A stretch of 64,000 bases of DNA. Source: Agaribacillus aureus. GTDB taxonomy: Bacteria > Bacteroidota > Bacteroidia > Cytophagales > Cyclobacteriaceae. This document shows positions 17,124-25,958 of this stretch, in pieces. The position numbers and the translations under genes were made by a program. How positions within the stretch are numbered: position 1 is the stretch's first letter; every line of letters begins with the position of its first letter. Location of the stretch: the NCBI GenBank assembly GCA_030442055.1, contig JAUJEB010000001.1, positions 620,001 through 684,000 on the forward strand. Direction: 5' to 3'. The notes below the pieces were generated by a model. The model was not told the DNA's origin, did no database searches, and worked only from the letters and a program-made list of their open reading frames with translations.

Positions 17124-19040
17124 ATGAATAAGTTCAGTCTCCTTTGTCTATTAATAATGTTTAGTCTCAACCAGCCTCTTTTAGGGCAACTCAAAATTGC
17201 GGAGATCTTTACTGATAACATGGTCCTTCAAAGGAATCAAACCCTTAAAGTCTGGGGTTGGTCCCGAAAAAATGACAGGATCACGGTTAGATTCAAAGGA
17301 AAAGACTATTCAGGCAAGTCAAATAAGTCCGGGAAATGGATAGTAGAATTGCCTTCAATGGAAGCAGGGGGTCCTTTTGAGATGTCGATCAAAAATGCTT
17401 CGGAAAAAATAAATCTGTCAAACATACTGGTAGGTGATGTGTGGTTATGTTCCGGGCAATCCAACATGGCGTGGACCGTGGAAAATTCCAATAATGCATC
17501 CGGCGAAATTGCCCGGGCCAATGATGAAATGATTCGCCATTTTAAAGTACCGTTGAGCTGGAGCAAGGAAGCTGAGTTACACCTTGACTCCTCGGCCTGG
17601 GAAGTTAGTAATCCGGAAAATACAGGTGATTTCACAGCCGTTGGTTATTATTTTGCAAGAGAATTAAGAAAGGAGATCGATGTCCCGATTGGATTACTTA
17701 ACGCTTCCTGGGGTGGCAGTCGTATTGAGCCATGGATGAGCCCTGAATCGCTCCAGCCATATTTTGATGGTGACATTGATGCGTTTTTATTAAAAAGGGA
17801 AAAAGAAAATGAAGCGGCTTTGAAAAAAACGGAGGACCGCGTAGCCCAACTATTAGCAAAAACCAGAACAGAAGGATTACATCTCGCTGAGTTTGATGAT
17901 AGCCTATGGGAGACCATGAAGATGCCCGGATTCTGGGAAAATGCCGGATATCCGGGCATGGATGGCCTGGTATTGATCCGTAAGGTGTTTATACTTTCCA
18001 AAGCCGAAGCAGAAAAGGATATCTCATTACACCTCGGTGCGATTGATGATTCGGACTGGACCTATGTGAATGGTGAGTTAGTGGGAAGCCTAAAAAACCA
18101 ATGGAATGTCCCAAGGAATTACACAATACAGCCCAGCCTACTTAAAGAAGGAAAAAATGTGGTGGTTATTCGTATCCAAGATACCGGTGGAGCAGGTGGA
18201 TTAAGTGCAAATCCAGAAGACTTTTATTACAAATCCATGACGGGTAAAACCAGCCTTAGCGGCGAATGGAAGCTTAGAGTGGAAGAAGTAACCAAACTTT
18301 CCGGACCGGGGTTTTCTGCCAACAACGCACCAATTGTCATCTACAATAAAATGATACATCCGATCCTTGATTTTCCTATCAAAGGCGCAATCTGGTATCA
18401 GGGGGAATCAAATGCAACCGCTGATGACGCTTACAGGTATCGCGAACTGTTTGCAGCTATGATTACCGATTGGCGTACTCGATGGCGTGTAGGTAATTTC
18501 CCATTTCTGTGGGTACAACTCGCCAATTACAGGAAGCCGGATGCGGAACCATCGGAAAACGACTGGGCTGTGTTAAGGGAATCACAATCCACCACACTCA
18601 GCTTACCTAACACCGGACAAGCGGTAACTATTGACGTAGGCGAGGCAGATGACATCCATCCTCGCAATAAGCAGGATGTTGGATATCGCCTTGCACTAGC
18701 GGCACGAAAGATGGCCTATGATGAAGATCTGGTGTATTCCGGACCTGTTTATAAATCGATGGAAAAGAAAGGCCAGTCCATACTGGTAAATTTTGATCAT
18801 ATAGGATCAGGGTTAATGGCAAAAGATAAGTATGGCTACTTAAAAGGCTTTGCCATCTGCGGGCAGGACAAAGCATTCAAATGGGCAAAAGCAAGAATCG
18901 AAGGAGATAGAATCAGAGTCTGGTCAGATGACATTCAAGCTCCTCAGCATATTCGGTATGCGTGGGGAATCAATCCTGACGATGCCAACCTTTACAACAA
19001 AGAAGGATTACCTGCAGGCCCTTTCAGAACCGATAAATAA
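17124..19040 (+). CDS. Sialate O-acetylesterase-family SGNH esterase with inserted jelly-roll domain
   Basis: 638 residues from the ATG at 17124, which gives a clean signal peptide (MNKFSLLCLLIMFSLNQPLL); an upstream TTG at 17100 is less likely. An N-terminal beta domain precedes LCSGQSNM (nucleophile Ser113). The SGNH fold is split by an insert at about 270-400 (LHLGAIDDSDWTYVNGELVG), a GH2-type carbohydrate-binding jelly roll. It resumes with IWYQGESNA and the acid/base pair in GEADDIHPRN. Known members remove O-acetyl groups from sialic acid, but many Bacteroidetes members act on acetylated plant or algal glycans, so the sugar is not fixed. It follows the glycosidase gene by 118 bases and probably shares its transcript. 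Confidence 0.9.
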   Translation: MNKFSLLCLLIMFSLNQPLLGQLKIAEIFTDNMVLQRNQTLKVWGWSRKNDRITVRFKGKDYSGKSNKSGKWIVELPSMEAGGPFEMSIKNASEKINLSNILVGDVWLCSGQSNMAWTVENSNNASGEIARANDEMIRHFKVPLSWSKEAELHLDSSAWEVSNPENTGDFTAVGYYFARELRKEIDVPIGLLNASWGGSRIEPWMSPESLQPYFDGDIDAFLLKREKENEAALKKTEDRVAQLLAKTRTEGLHLAEFDDSLWETMKMPGFWENAGYPGMDGLVLIRKVFILSKAEAEKDISLHLGAIDDSDWTYVNGELVGSLKNQWNVPRNYTIQPSLLKEGKNVVVIRIQDTGGAGGLSANPEDFYYKSMTGKTSLSGEWKLRVEEVTKLSGPGFSANNAPIVIYNKMIHPILDFPIKGAIWYQGESNATADDAYRYRELFAAMITDWRTRWRVGNFPFLWVQLANYRKPDAEPSENDWAVLRESQSTTLSLPNTGQAVTIDVGEADDIHPRNKQDVGYRLALAARKMAYDEDLVYSGPVYKSMEKKGQSILVNFDHIGSGLMAKDKYGYLKGFAICGQDKAFKWAKARIEGDRIRVWSDDIQAPQHIRYAWGINPDDANLYNKEGLPAGPFRTDK

Positions 19041-19050
19041 TTTGACCGGA

Positions 19051-19947
19051 TTATTGGTTGATCCCTATTTCTGTCAATATTGATTCTACTTTTCCGATCT
19101 CTGCTTTGGTCAGGTTTAGCCAGGGGTCTTTCATCGGAAAAGTACTTCTTCCAAGAATTGCTGTGGCTGCTTTAATGGCTGGAATACCTTTTCCTGTTAC
19201 TGTAATTATCCTGTATAGTTTATTGAGCTCCTTTTGATGTGCCCACATGGTATCATAATCTCTTCTGAGAAAAGCGTTATAGAGTCCAACGTGGTTTTTG
19301 ATACTAACATTTCCTAATCCTGTCACAACTGCCTCCGAGCCGGCTTGCAAAGAAGAGGTATGCAACAGATCATCTCCCTGCATCCAACAAAATTTATCGG
19401 TAGCATGGCTCTCAGCCCCTTGTACAAATGACAGGAAGTCTCCCGAACTGTCTTTCACACCAATAATGTTCTCCACCTCAGCAAGTCTTATTAAAGTCTC
19501 AAGGCGGAGAGGGTTATTGGTCATTTGCGGGAAATTATATAGTACCAAAGGAGCTGAACTAGCCGAGGCAATTTCCTTAAAATGAATATAGAGCATATCC
19601 TGATCGCCTGAATAATATAAAGGCGGCACAGCCACAACATAATCTGGATCAAGCGACTGGATTTTTTCAATGTCTTTTACGACCTGGTGTGTTGTTGGTT
19701 GGATACAGCAGGCATATAAATCGACCCGGTTATTTGAAACTTCCTTAATACAACTCAGGATCTCATACCTTTCCTCTGCGGTCAACAACAGGCCTTCGCC
19801 GGTTGACCCGTTTACAAACAATCCATTCAGGCCACCATCAATCAGGAACGATGTCTGTTTTTCCAATAAATGGAAATCAATTTTTCCATTCTCTGCGAAT
19901 GGTGTAAGAATTGCATTTACTATGCCCTTAGGTGTTGTCATGTTCAT
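19051..19947 (-). CDS. DapA/NanA-family class I aldolase-lyase
   Basis: 298 residues from the ATG at 19947 (MNMTTPKG); a start 21 codons earlier would add an unconserved tail. The TIM-barrel family marks are complete: VNGSTGEG (46-52), LYNFPQ with Tyr137, and IIGVKDSSGD with Schiff-base Lys165. The family includes dihydrodipicolinate synthase, N-acetylneuraminate lyase and 2-keto-3-deoxy-sugar-acid aldolases. The setting, last gene of a SusCD operon and overlapping the RraA-like gene by 20 bases, argues for a catabolic role in cleaving a keto-deoxy acid to pyruvate plus an aldehyde, rather than lysine synthesis. Substrate not assignable. Confidence 0.9.
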   Translation of the reverse strand: MNMTTPKGIVNAILTPFAENGKIDFHLLEKQTSFLIDGGLNGLFVNGSTGEGLLLTAEERYEILSCIKEVSNNRVDLYACCIQPTTHQVVKDIEKIQSLDPDYVVAVPPLYYSGDQDMLYIHFKEIASASSAPLVLYNFPQMTNNPLRLETLIRLAEVENIIGVKDSSGDFLSFVQGAESHATDKFCWMQGDDLLHTSSLQAGSEAVVTGLGNVSIKNHVGLYNAFLRRDYDTMWAHQKELNKLYRIITVTGKGIPAIKAATAILGRSTFPMKDPWLNLTKAEIGKVESILTEIGINQ

Positions 19948-20701
19948 GATGGTTTGATTGATTAAATCTGTCTTTGGTGGCTTTTCTAAACCGGGCACCA
20001 GCTTCATCAAGTTTTTTTAAAAATTCCTCTATGGATTGTCCCTGCGGTCTTCTGGCCACATCTATCATTGTATTGCACTCATTAGAATCCATGAATACGG
20101 CAGCTTCCAATAAGTTTTCCTGATCTTCCGGTGGAATAATTAAAAAGCCATGTTTGTCAGCATGAATTAAATCGCCGGGGCTTACCTTGCATCCAAAAAC
20201 TTCCACCTCTTCCCCCCAGGTTTCGGGGCATACATAAGCGTGCCCTACACATGTCCCTTTCGCCAACGCCTTAAACCCTGCATTCACCATCTCATCAATG
20301 TCACGAATTGCTCCATCGGTGATAGTACCCACACAACCAAGGGACCTGTGTATATTACTGTTTACTTCCCCCCAGAAGGAGCCAATTATGGCAGGTTTAT
20401 CCCGGTCTTCAACAATCACTATCTTTGGCCCTTCCAAATTGGCCATATACTCTCTGTAGGCTGTCCAGGCATCCGGATTGTTTTTTGGAATGCTACTATC
20501 CGATGGTTTTATTTTAAGTGTGACCGCATAACCAACCATAGGGCCCATTTCGGGCATATAATCATGCGTTTGCTCCAGGTTGAAGAAACCTTTGGTTCTG
20601 TCGTGTTTGGTGATGCACTCCCAGCCATTGTAAATTGTAGGGGTATTCCATCTTTTTAATTTAAGCAGGTCACTGTGTGAAAGTATTCCGGAATTCATCA
20701 T
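19928..20701 (-). CDS. RraA-like / HMG-aldolase family protein
   Basis: 257 residues, cytosolic. The core signature VGTITDGAIRDIDEMVNAGF and the metal/substrate region VEVFGCKVSPGDLIHADKHG match the RraA/4-hydroxy-4-methyl-2-oxoglutarate aldolase family. It is longer than E. coli RraA (about 160 residues) by an N-terminal extension. In catabolic operons such proteins are divalent-metal class II pyruvate aldolases or oxaloacetate decarboxylases; an RNase E role is unlikely here. Its end overlaps the downstream DapA-like gene, suggesting translational coupling. It lies 211 bases downstream of the CRTAC1 gene in the locus B series. Confidence 0.88.
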   Translation of the reverse strand: MMNSGILSHSDLLKLKRWNTPTIYNGWECITKHDRTKGFFNLEQTHDYMPEMGPMVGYAVTLKIKPSDSSIPKNNPDAWTAYREYMANLEGPKIVIVEDRDKPAIIGSFWGEVNSNIHRSLGCVGTITDGAIRDIDEMVNAGFKALAKGTCVGHAYVCPETWGEEVEVFGCKVSPGDLIHADKHGFLIIPPEDQENLLEAAVFMDSNECNTMIDVARRPQGQSIEEFLKKLDEAGARFRKATKDRFNQSNHHEHDNT

Positions 20702-20912
20702 TTTTTGTTAGGGATTCGAATTATAAATCTTTGGTCAAAATCAGGGTAATTGTTGTAAAATTCTTAATATAAGTTAGTTCTCTTTATCATTAACGTCTTC
20801 AATTAATACGCTTTTAGGTACCATAAATATTACACATTGAGGCCACATAAATCTTTTAAAAAGTAAACCTTTTTCATTAAGCTTTAATAACCGGCTATTG
20901 CATTGATACAAG

Positions 20913-23900
20913 CTAATCAGATGGGCTAAATTTGCTTTCGAACAAAACAAATTCAAGACCGCCGTTATTTCTGGCAAAAACCACCCCATTATGCCGGTTG
21001 ATTTTGATGGCTGCTGCCTCCCTTATATTTCCGGTAGCATACAGACCTGACGAAGTTGGTGCAATGGCTTCAAACCCTTTCCCATTCGTGTTTCTTAACA
21101 CTAAACCAACACCTGCATCGGCCCGGGGAGTTTCCACCTCGGCATCATATAACCCACCAACGACCAGCAGGTCCTGAAAATCATCACCGTCGTAGTCAAA
21201 TATCAGGATACGGTTGATGGGCGAGAACTGACTTCTGTTAGGTAAAGTATGCCACTTAAATCTCTCATCCCCATTATTTTCCAACCAATAGTGAGCAAAA
21301 GTGGTAGCTTCATAGTGCACAGAATTTTCAAGCATGACCTTACCGTAGATGTCGTAAAGATCGGCTGAAGCAAATTCGCGGTAGGTCTCGTATTTGGCTT
21401 TTAGTGCAGGCACCTGTTCTGACGAGCACTCCCGCCCTCTTAGAGGAAGGAGCTTTCCCTTTTTGTTAACACCGAGCACGATATCATCCGTTCCATTCCG
21501 GTCAAAATCGTTGAGGAATACTTCAAAGGGTTTTTCAGGACTGGCCTTATATTTATAGTTCAATCCCAGATTACCCGCTATTAGATCCATATCCCCATCA
21601 TTATCCACATCCAGCGATTGCAAACCATACCACCAACCCACTTTTTCCGACAACCCCCACTCATCGGTTTTGTTTACCAGTTCACCCTCTTCATTCTTAA
21701 AAATCGTAACAGGCATCCATTCACCGGCAACAACCAAATCTTTCCAGCTATCACCATCGACATCAACCCAAACAGCACTGGTTATCATGCCAACTTCAGA
21801 CAATTCCTGCGCCTGCTCCCGGGTAATATCTTCAAATTTTAAATCATAGTCCTTTTTTCCATTATTCCTCAAAAGATAACTTTGCGGTGGTTGAGGGTAT
21901 TTACCTGCACTTACCCGGCCGCCAACAAAAAGGTCTTCATCTCCATCCATATCATAATCACATCCTGCCACCACCTGACCGGAAGTAGGCATTACCGGGA
22001 GTGCCTCAGCTTTGTGAAAAGCACCATTGACATTTATATATAATCTGTCCTGAAAGATCTTGCCTGGCAAAGCAGCATTGTATCCGCCGCTGACAGTGTA
22101 TAAATCCTGGTCCCCATCCCCATCCGCATCGATAAATAGCGCACCGGTGTCTTCCATATCTAAATCTTCATACCAGGGGCCTTCCATTTCTTTAAAATTA
22201 CCGTGGCCGCTTTGCATATACAACTTTCCCGGAGCATTGCCGGCATTACCCACATAAAAATCATCGTATCCGTCGTCGTTGACATCTGCAACCGCTATCC
22301 CGGGGCCCAAAGTAGAGTATTTGTGGGGTAACAAGGGTTCCAATTTGTAATCATCATATATATCTTCCACATGTCGAAAATTCAGCTTTATTGATCCGGT
22401 GATATTTTTGAATGGCAACGCTCGTCTGATATTGGGTATCCGGTTATTTGAGGCAGCCGCTGAATAACGGACCACTATGACCGTATCGAAGGTTGAAATA
22501 GTTCTGATTTCCTCCTTACCATCCGGCCATATCACTTGCAACACCTTCGGTGAAATATCATCGCCTAATCCGAAATGGATGATTGGTTCCATACTTGACT
22601 GATACCCTCTGGTAAGGGTTAATTCACTTGTTTGAACTGATTCGGACTTGACGTCTTCCAGCATGACCTTTGTTCCCAATCCATATGGATTGAATTCAGG
22701 CCCCCGAAACATAACTCTTAAGAAATGACGGCCGTTGGTCTTGTTTTCGTAGAGCCCCATTTTCTTGTCAATATTATTCACAATCAAATCGAGATCTCCA
22801 TCGTTATCCAGGTCTCCGTAGGCCATGCCGTTGGAAAAGCTCTTGTCAGATAATCCCCACCTTTCAGTGACATTCTCAAAGGTAAAATCACCATTGTTGC
22901 TAAAAGCATAATTACTTATTGGTTCACTGGGATATTCTGCGACATCTATTTTGCCATAAGCAGCCTTGAAAGTGGTGGCCTGTGTCCTTTTGTTCAGATC
23001 GTTGTCATTGACGTCTCGCTTGATACCATTGGTTATATAAACATCTTTCAAGCCGTCATTATCGAGATCGGCAAAAATCGTTGACCAGCTCCAATCCGTG
23101 GTAGCCATACCTGCCAGTCTTGCAATATCGCTGAAAAGCGGGATCCCTCCTGTTGAAACACCGTTATTCACCTGTAAGCAGTTTTGCATGTACTGATAAT
23201 GCAGCCCCTGTTCAACACCGGCCCTGAAGGACCGGGGACTCATACTGGCCATATTCACTTTTGCCCTTGTGTAGTCTTCAGGAGTCATATCTGCCTGTAT
23301 GAGATCAGCCAGCCCGTCATTATTGAAGTCGGCGATATCAATCCCCATACCAAACATAGCGGTGTGAGGCACAGATTCCTTCAGTACTTCTGTGAAAGTT
23401 CCATCCCCCTGATTGAGATATAGATAATCCGGCACATTAAAATCATTGGATAGGTACAGGTCGGGCCAGCCATCACGATTTAAATCTGAGGCTACTATAC
23501 CTAATGTAAGGCCAAAGTTTCGTACCCCGGCAGCGTCTGTAACATTTTCAAAAGATCCGTTGCCAAGATTTTTGTAAAGGTGGCCTGAGAATTCAAATTT
23601 GTTTTGCTCCATCAACTGCTTATAGAAAAGTGGCCCCATGGATAGCGGTACCGGAGGGTAGTTAGCCACAAATAAATCCAAATCACCATCTTTATCATAA
23701 TCAAAAAATGTTGATTGTATGGAGCTGGAGGTATCATCAATGCCAAATTCAGCCGCGGCCTCTGTAAAAGACAGGTCGCCATTATTTATATAAAGCTCAT
23801 TTTTCGTATCAGCATTTTTGCCGGAAACCGACAAATAAATATCCAGCCAGCCATCGTGATTAATATCTACCATCGTTGTACCCGCATACCATTTATTAAC

Positions 23901-24251
23901 ACTTCCCTGAACGCCTGCCGCCACTGAGACATCTTCAAAAACCATATCACCGCGATTCAAATAAAGCTTGTTTTCCACCATGTTGCCGGTTGTATAAATA
24001 TCGGAAAAGCCATCATTGTTCATATCACCTATCGCTACCCCACCTCCCAAATAAATGTAGGGGAAGGTAAGATAGTTCAACGAATCGCTTTCCGTTATGA
24101 AATTGGAAAATAACAGCTGGCTGTGATCGGAATTTACTTCATGGAATATTGATTCATTTTTAGAAACATTTTGGCAACCCGCAATAAATCCGATGAGGAT
24201 AAGAAATCTTAATCCGGTAGTTGGCAGGTTTGAGTGGTTACGAAAAATCAT
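20913..24251 (-). CDS. CRTAC1-like lipoprotein with FG-GAP/VCBS repeats and an ASPIC/UnbV domain
   Basis: 1112 residues, lipoprotein signal ending IGFIAGC (Cys26). Many calcium-binding FG-GAP/VCBS repeats are visible as D-x-D/N-x-D-G-x-x-D loops (IGDMNNDGFSDIY, DYDKDGDLDLF, DVNDDGYDDFY), consistent with beta-propellers. The ASPIC/UnbV block lies at about 520-590 (GYQSSMEPIIHFGLG). Proteins of this group are often found directly after SusD in Bacteroidetes and are thought to be surface-exposed, possibly glycan- or protein-binding. It follows SusD of locus B by 139 bases with a hairpin (24333-24357) in the gap. No enzymatic motif is seen. Confidence 0.9.
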   Translation of the reverse strand: MIFRNHSNLPTTGLRFLILIGFIAGCQNVSKNESIFHEVNSDHSQLLFSNFITESDSLNYLTFPYIYLGGGVAIGDMNNDGFSDIYTTGNMVENKLYLNRGDMVFEDVSVAAGVQGSVNKWYAGTTMVDINHDGWLDIYLSVSGKNADTKNELYINNGDLSFTEAAAEFGIDDTSSSIQSTFFDYDKDGDLDLFVANYPPVPLSMGPLFYKQLMEQNKFEFSGHLYKNLGNGSFENVTDAAGVRNFGLTLGIVASDLNRDGWPDLYLSNDFNVPDYLYLNQGDGTFTEVLKESVPHTAMFGMGIDIADFNNDGLADLIQADMTPEDYTRAKVNMASMSPRSFRAGVEQGLHYQYMQNCLQVNNGVSTGGIPLFSDIARLAGMATTDWSWSTIFADLDNDGLKDVYITNGIKRDVNDNDLNKRTQATTFKAAYGKIDVAEYPSEPISNYAFSNNGDFTFENVTERWGLSDKSFSNGMAYGDLDNDGDLDLIVNNIDKKMGLYENKTNGRHFLRVMFRGPEFNPYGLGTKVMLEDVKSESVQTSELTLTRGYQSSMEPIIHFGLGDDISPKVLQVIWPDGKEEIRTISTFDTVIVVRYSAAASNNRIPNIRRALPFKNITGSIKLNFRHVEDIYDDYKLEPLLPHKYSTLGPGIAVADVNDDGYDDFYVGNAGNAPGKLYMQSGHGNFKEMEGPWYEDLDMEDTGALFIDADGDGDQDLYTVSGGYNAALPGKIFQDRLYINVNGAFHKAEALPVMPTSGQVVAGCDYDMDGDEDLFVGGRVSAGKYPQPPQSYLLRNNGKKDYDLKFEDITREQAQELSEVGMITSAVWVDVDGDSWKDLVVAGEWMPVTIFKNEEGELVNKTDEWGLSEKVGWWYGLQSLDVDNDGDMDLIAGNLGLNYKYKASPEKPFEVFLNDFDRNGTDDIVLGVNKKGKLLPLRGRECSSEQVPALKAKYETYREFASADLYDIYGKVMLENSVHYEATTFAHYWLENNGDERFKWHTLPNRSQFSPINRILIFDYDGDDFQDLLVVGGLYDAEVETPRADAGVGLVLRNTNGKGFEAIAPTSSGLYATGNIREAAAIKINRHNGVVFARNNGGLEFVLFESKFSPSD

Positions 24252-24332
24252 AAATCGTTCGAAAATTCCGTACCCCTGATTTTAAAAGTCCATGCCTTGC
24301 CGACATCAACTTTATGCAGATTGAGGTTGGCC

Positions 24333-24357
24333 GGCAGGCCATTTGAAATGGCCTGCC
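24333..24357. terminator. GC-rich hairpin between susD and the CRTAC1 gene
   Basis: GGCAGGCCATTT and its reverse complement AAATGGCCTGCC are separated by one base, giving a stable stem of about 11 pairs. No T-run follows on either strand, so an attenuator or mRNA-end stabiliser that lowers downstream expression is more likely than full termination. Confidence 0.45.
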
Positions 24358-24390
24358 AGGATATACTTCTAAATATCAAACCATTTAGCA

Positions 24391-25926
24391 TTATCTATAC
24401 CCCTGATTTTGTTCATAAAAGGGATTAGTATTTATTTCAATCTGGGGAATGGGTAAATACTCCCTACCAGGCTGATATTGTAAACCTCCTGACCTTGATT
24501 TTAACTCATCGGTAAACGCGGAAGGAACCATACCCCAACGCAACAGGTCCATATACCGATCCCCTTCAAAAACTAACTCAAGTAATCGTTCATCTCTGAT
24601 AAACTGCCTCAAAGTGGCCTGATCTGCCGTAGCTTTTGGAGGCATATCCGACCGATTTCTGACCATATTAAGGGCCTCCAGGGCCAAATTACTACCTCCG
24701 TTAGCCTCATTTTCAGCTTCAGCATACATCAATAATACGTCAGCAAATCGCATAATCTTCCAATTAATCGGTGAGCCAAGGCCATCGAAACCAAAACTTG
24801 CGGCCGGTTTTCCAGGTCGCATGTCAAGACTCTTCCTGACCCCAATAAGGCTTAGGTTGTCGGCATATACCTCCTGAAAAGCGCTCTCATAAACCATGGC
24901 ACCGGGATAATCGAAAAGCAGCGTACTTCGGGCCCTCGGATCTTCACCTCCACCATTTGTTGTCTCCGCCAGGAAAGCGTCCAATACAAACCGATTTACC
25001 TCCAGTCCACCCTGGTTTGAAAAACCAACGGGTGCTAAATCAGCTTCCCAGGCCGCTGTCCTCAAATCTGCCTCCGTATCCGTATTCCAACCCGCCGCAG
25101 TGTTATCCAATTGAATCTCAAACACAGACTCCGCATTGTTGTCACAACCATTGCAAAAGTTATCAGCGTGGTTGGTCATTAATTGATAGATACCTGAATC
25201 AATTATTTTTTTAAATTCTGCAGCAGCAAGGCTGTATTCATTGACCCCTTCAATACCGGAGTGATAAAGGTATACCTTACCCAGGAGTCCTGTAGCTGAA
25301 CCCCAGGTAGCACGTCCAAGATTTTCCTCATCCCATGATTGTGGCAACAAGGGTTGCGCTGCCTTCAAGTCTGAGATCATCAATTGCCATATATCTTCCG
25401 GATCTGCAGGGCCCTGCCTTACTTCTGCCAGTGATCCTGCCGCCACCGTCACTAGCGGTATATTTCTATATTGCGAGAGTAAATAGAAATATTGCATAGC
25501 CCTCAGATAATAAGCCTCTCCTACAATTGCATTTCTTGACGCATCTGAAAAAGCAGGATCTTCAATAAGTGGTACTTTTTCCAATATCGCATTGGTCCTA
25601 AAGATAACCTTCCAATACTCACCCCATGACCATTCCAGGGTAGCCAAGGCCGGATCTGCACTAAAATTCCCTGCTTCACCTCTGGGAGGGTTTACGGCAT
25701 CCCCTCTGAATGTAGTATGTTGAACTCTCATCCTTCCCCAACCAAACTGATTGGCCATTGGGCTGTATGCCCCAATAATGGCCCTCGTGGCATGTTCTTC
25801 ATTTTGCCAGAAAACATCCGGGTTCAACCTGTTTTGATCCTGAAGCTCCAGGAGCTCATCATCACAGGCTGAAATCGATATATATACAGCAAAAACAAGT
25901 AAAAATATTTTTCTTAAAGCTTTCAT
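24391..25926 (-). CDS. SusD/RagB-family outer-membrane lipoprotein (locus B)
   Basis: 511 residues. Lipoprotein signal ends VYISISAC (Cys21). SusD features: the N-terminal AIIGAYSPMANQ, the TPR helix GEAYYLRAMQYFYLLSQYRN, RFADVLLMYAEAENEANGG, and the C-terminal DERLLELVFEGDRYMDLLRW ending near NPFYEQNQGYR. It binds glycan at the surface as the lid of the SusC channel encoded just upstream (32-base gap). SusD of this full-length type is distinct from the shorter-motif SusD-like protein of locus C. Confidence 0.96.
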   Translation of the reverse strand: MKALRKIFLLVFAVYISISACDDELLELQDQNRLNPDVFWQNEEHATRAIIGAYSPMANQFGWGRMRVQHTTFRGDAVNPPRGEAGNFSADPALATLEWSWGEYWKVIFRTNAILEKVPLIEDPAFSDASRNAIVGEAYYLRAMQYFYLLSQYRNIPLVTVAAGSLAEVRQGPADPEDIWQLMISDLKAAQPLLPQSWDEENLGRATWGSATGLLGKVYLYHSGIEGVNEYSLAAAEFKKIIDSGIYQLMTNHADNFCNGCDNNAESVFEIQLDNTAAGWNTDTEADLRTAAWEADLAPVGFSNQGGLEVNRFVLDAFLAETTNGGGEDPRARSTLLFDYPGAMVYESAFQEVYADNLSLIGVRKSLDMRPGKPAASFGFDGLGSPINWKIMRFADVLLMYAEAENEANGGSNLALEALNMVRNRSDMPPKATADQATLRQFIRDERLLELVFEGDRYMDLLRWGMVPSAFTDELKSRSGGLQYQPGREYLPIPQIEINTNPFYEQNQGYR

Positions 25927-25958
25927 AATTCTATTTTTTTCGCTTAAAACAACCTGAT

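Noticed and set aside
22000..24000. Repetitive Asp-rich periodic sequence that might be read as a DNA repeat array.
   Set aside because: The periodicity comes from FG-GAP/VCBS calcium loops in one protein; the DNA copies are diverged and are not a CRISPR or tandem array.
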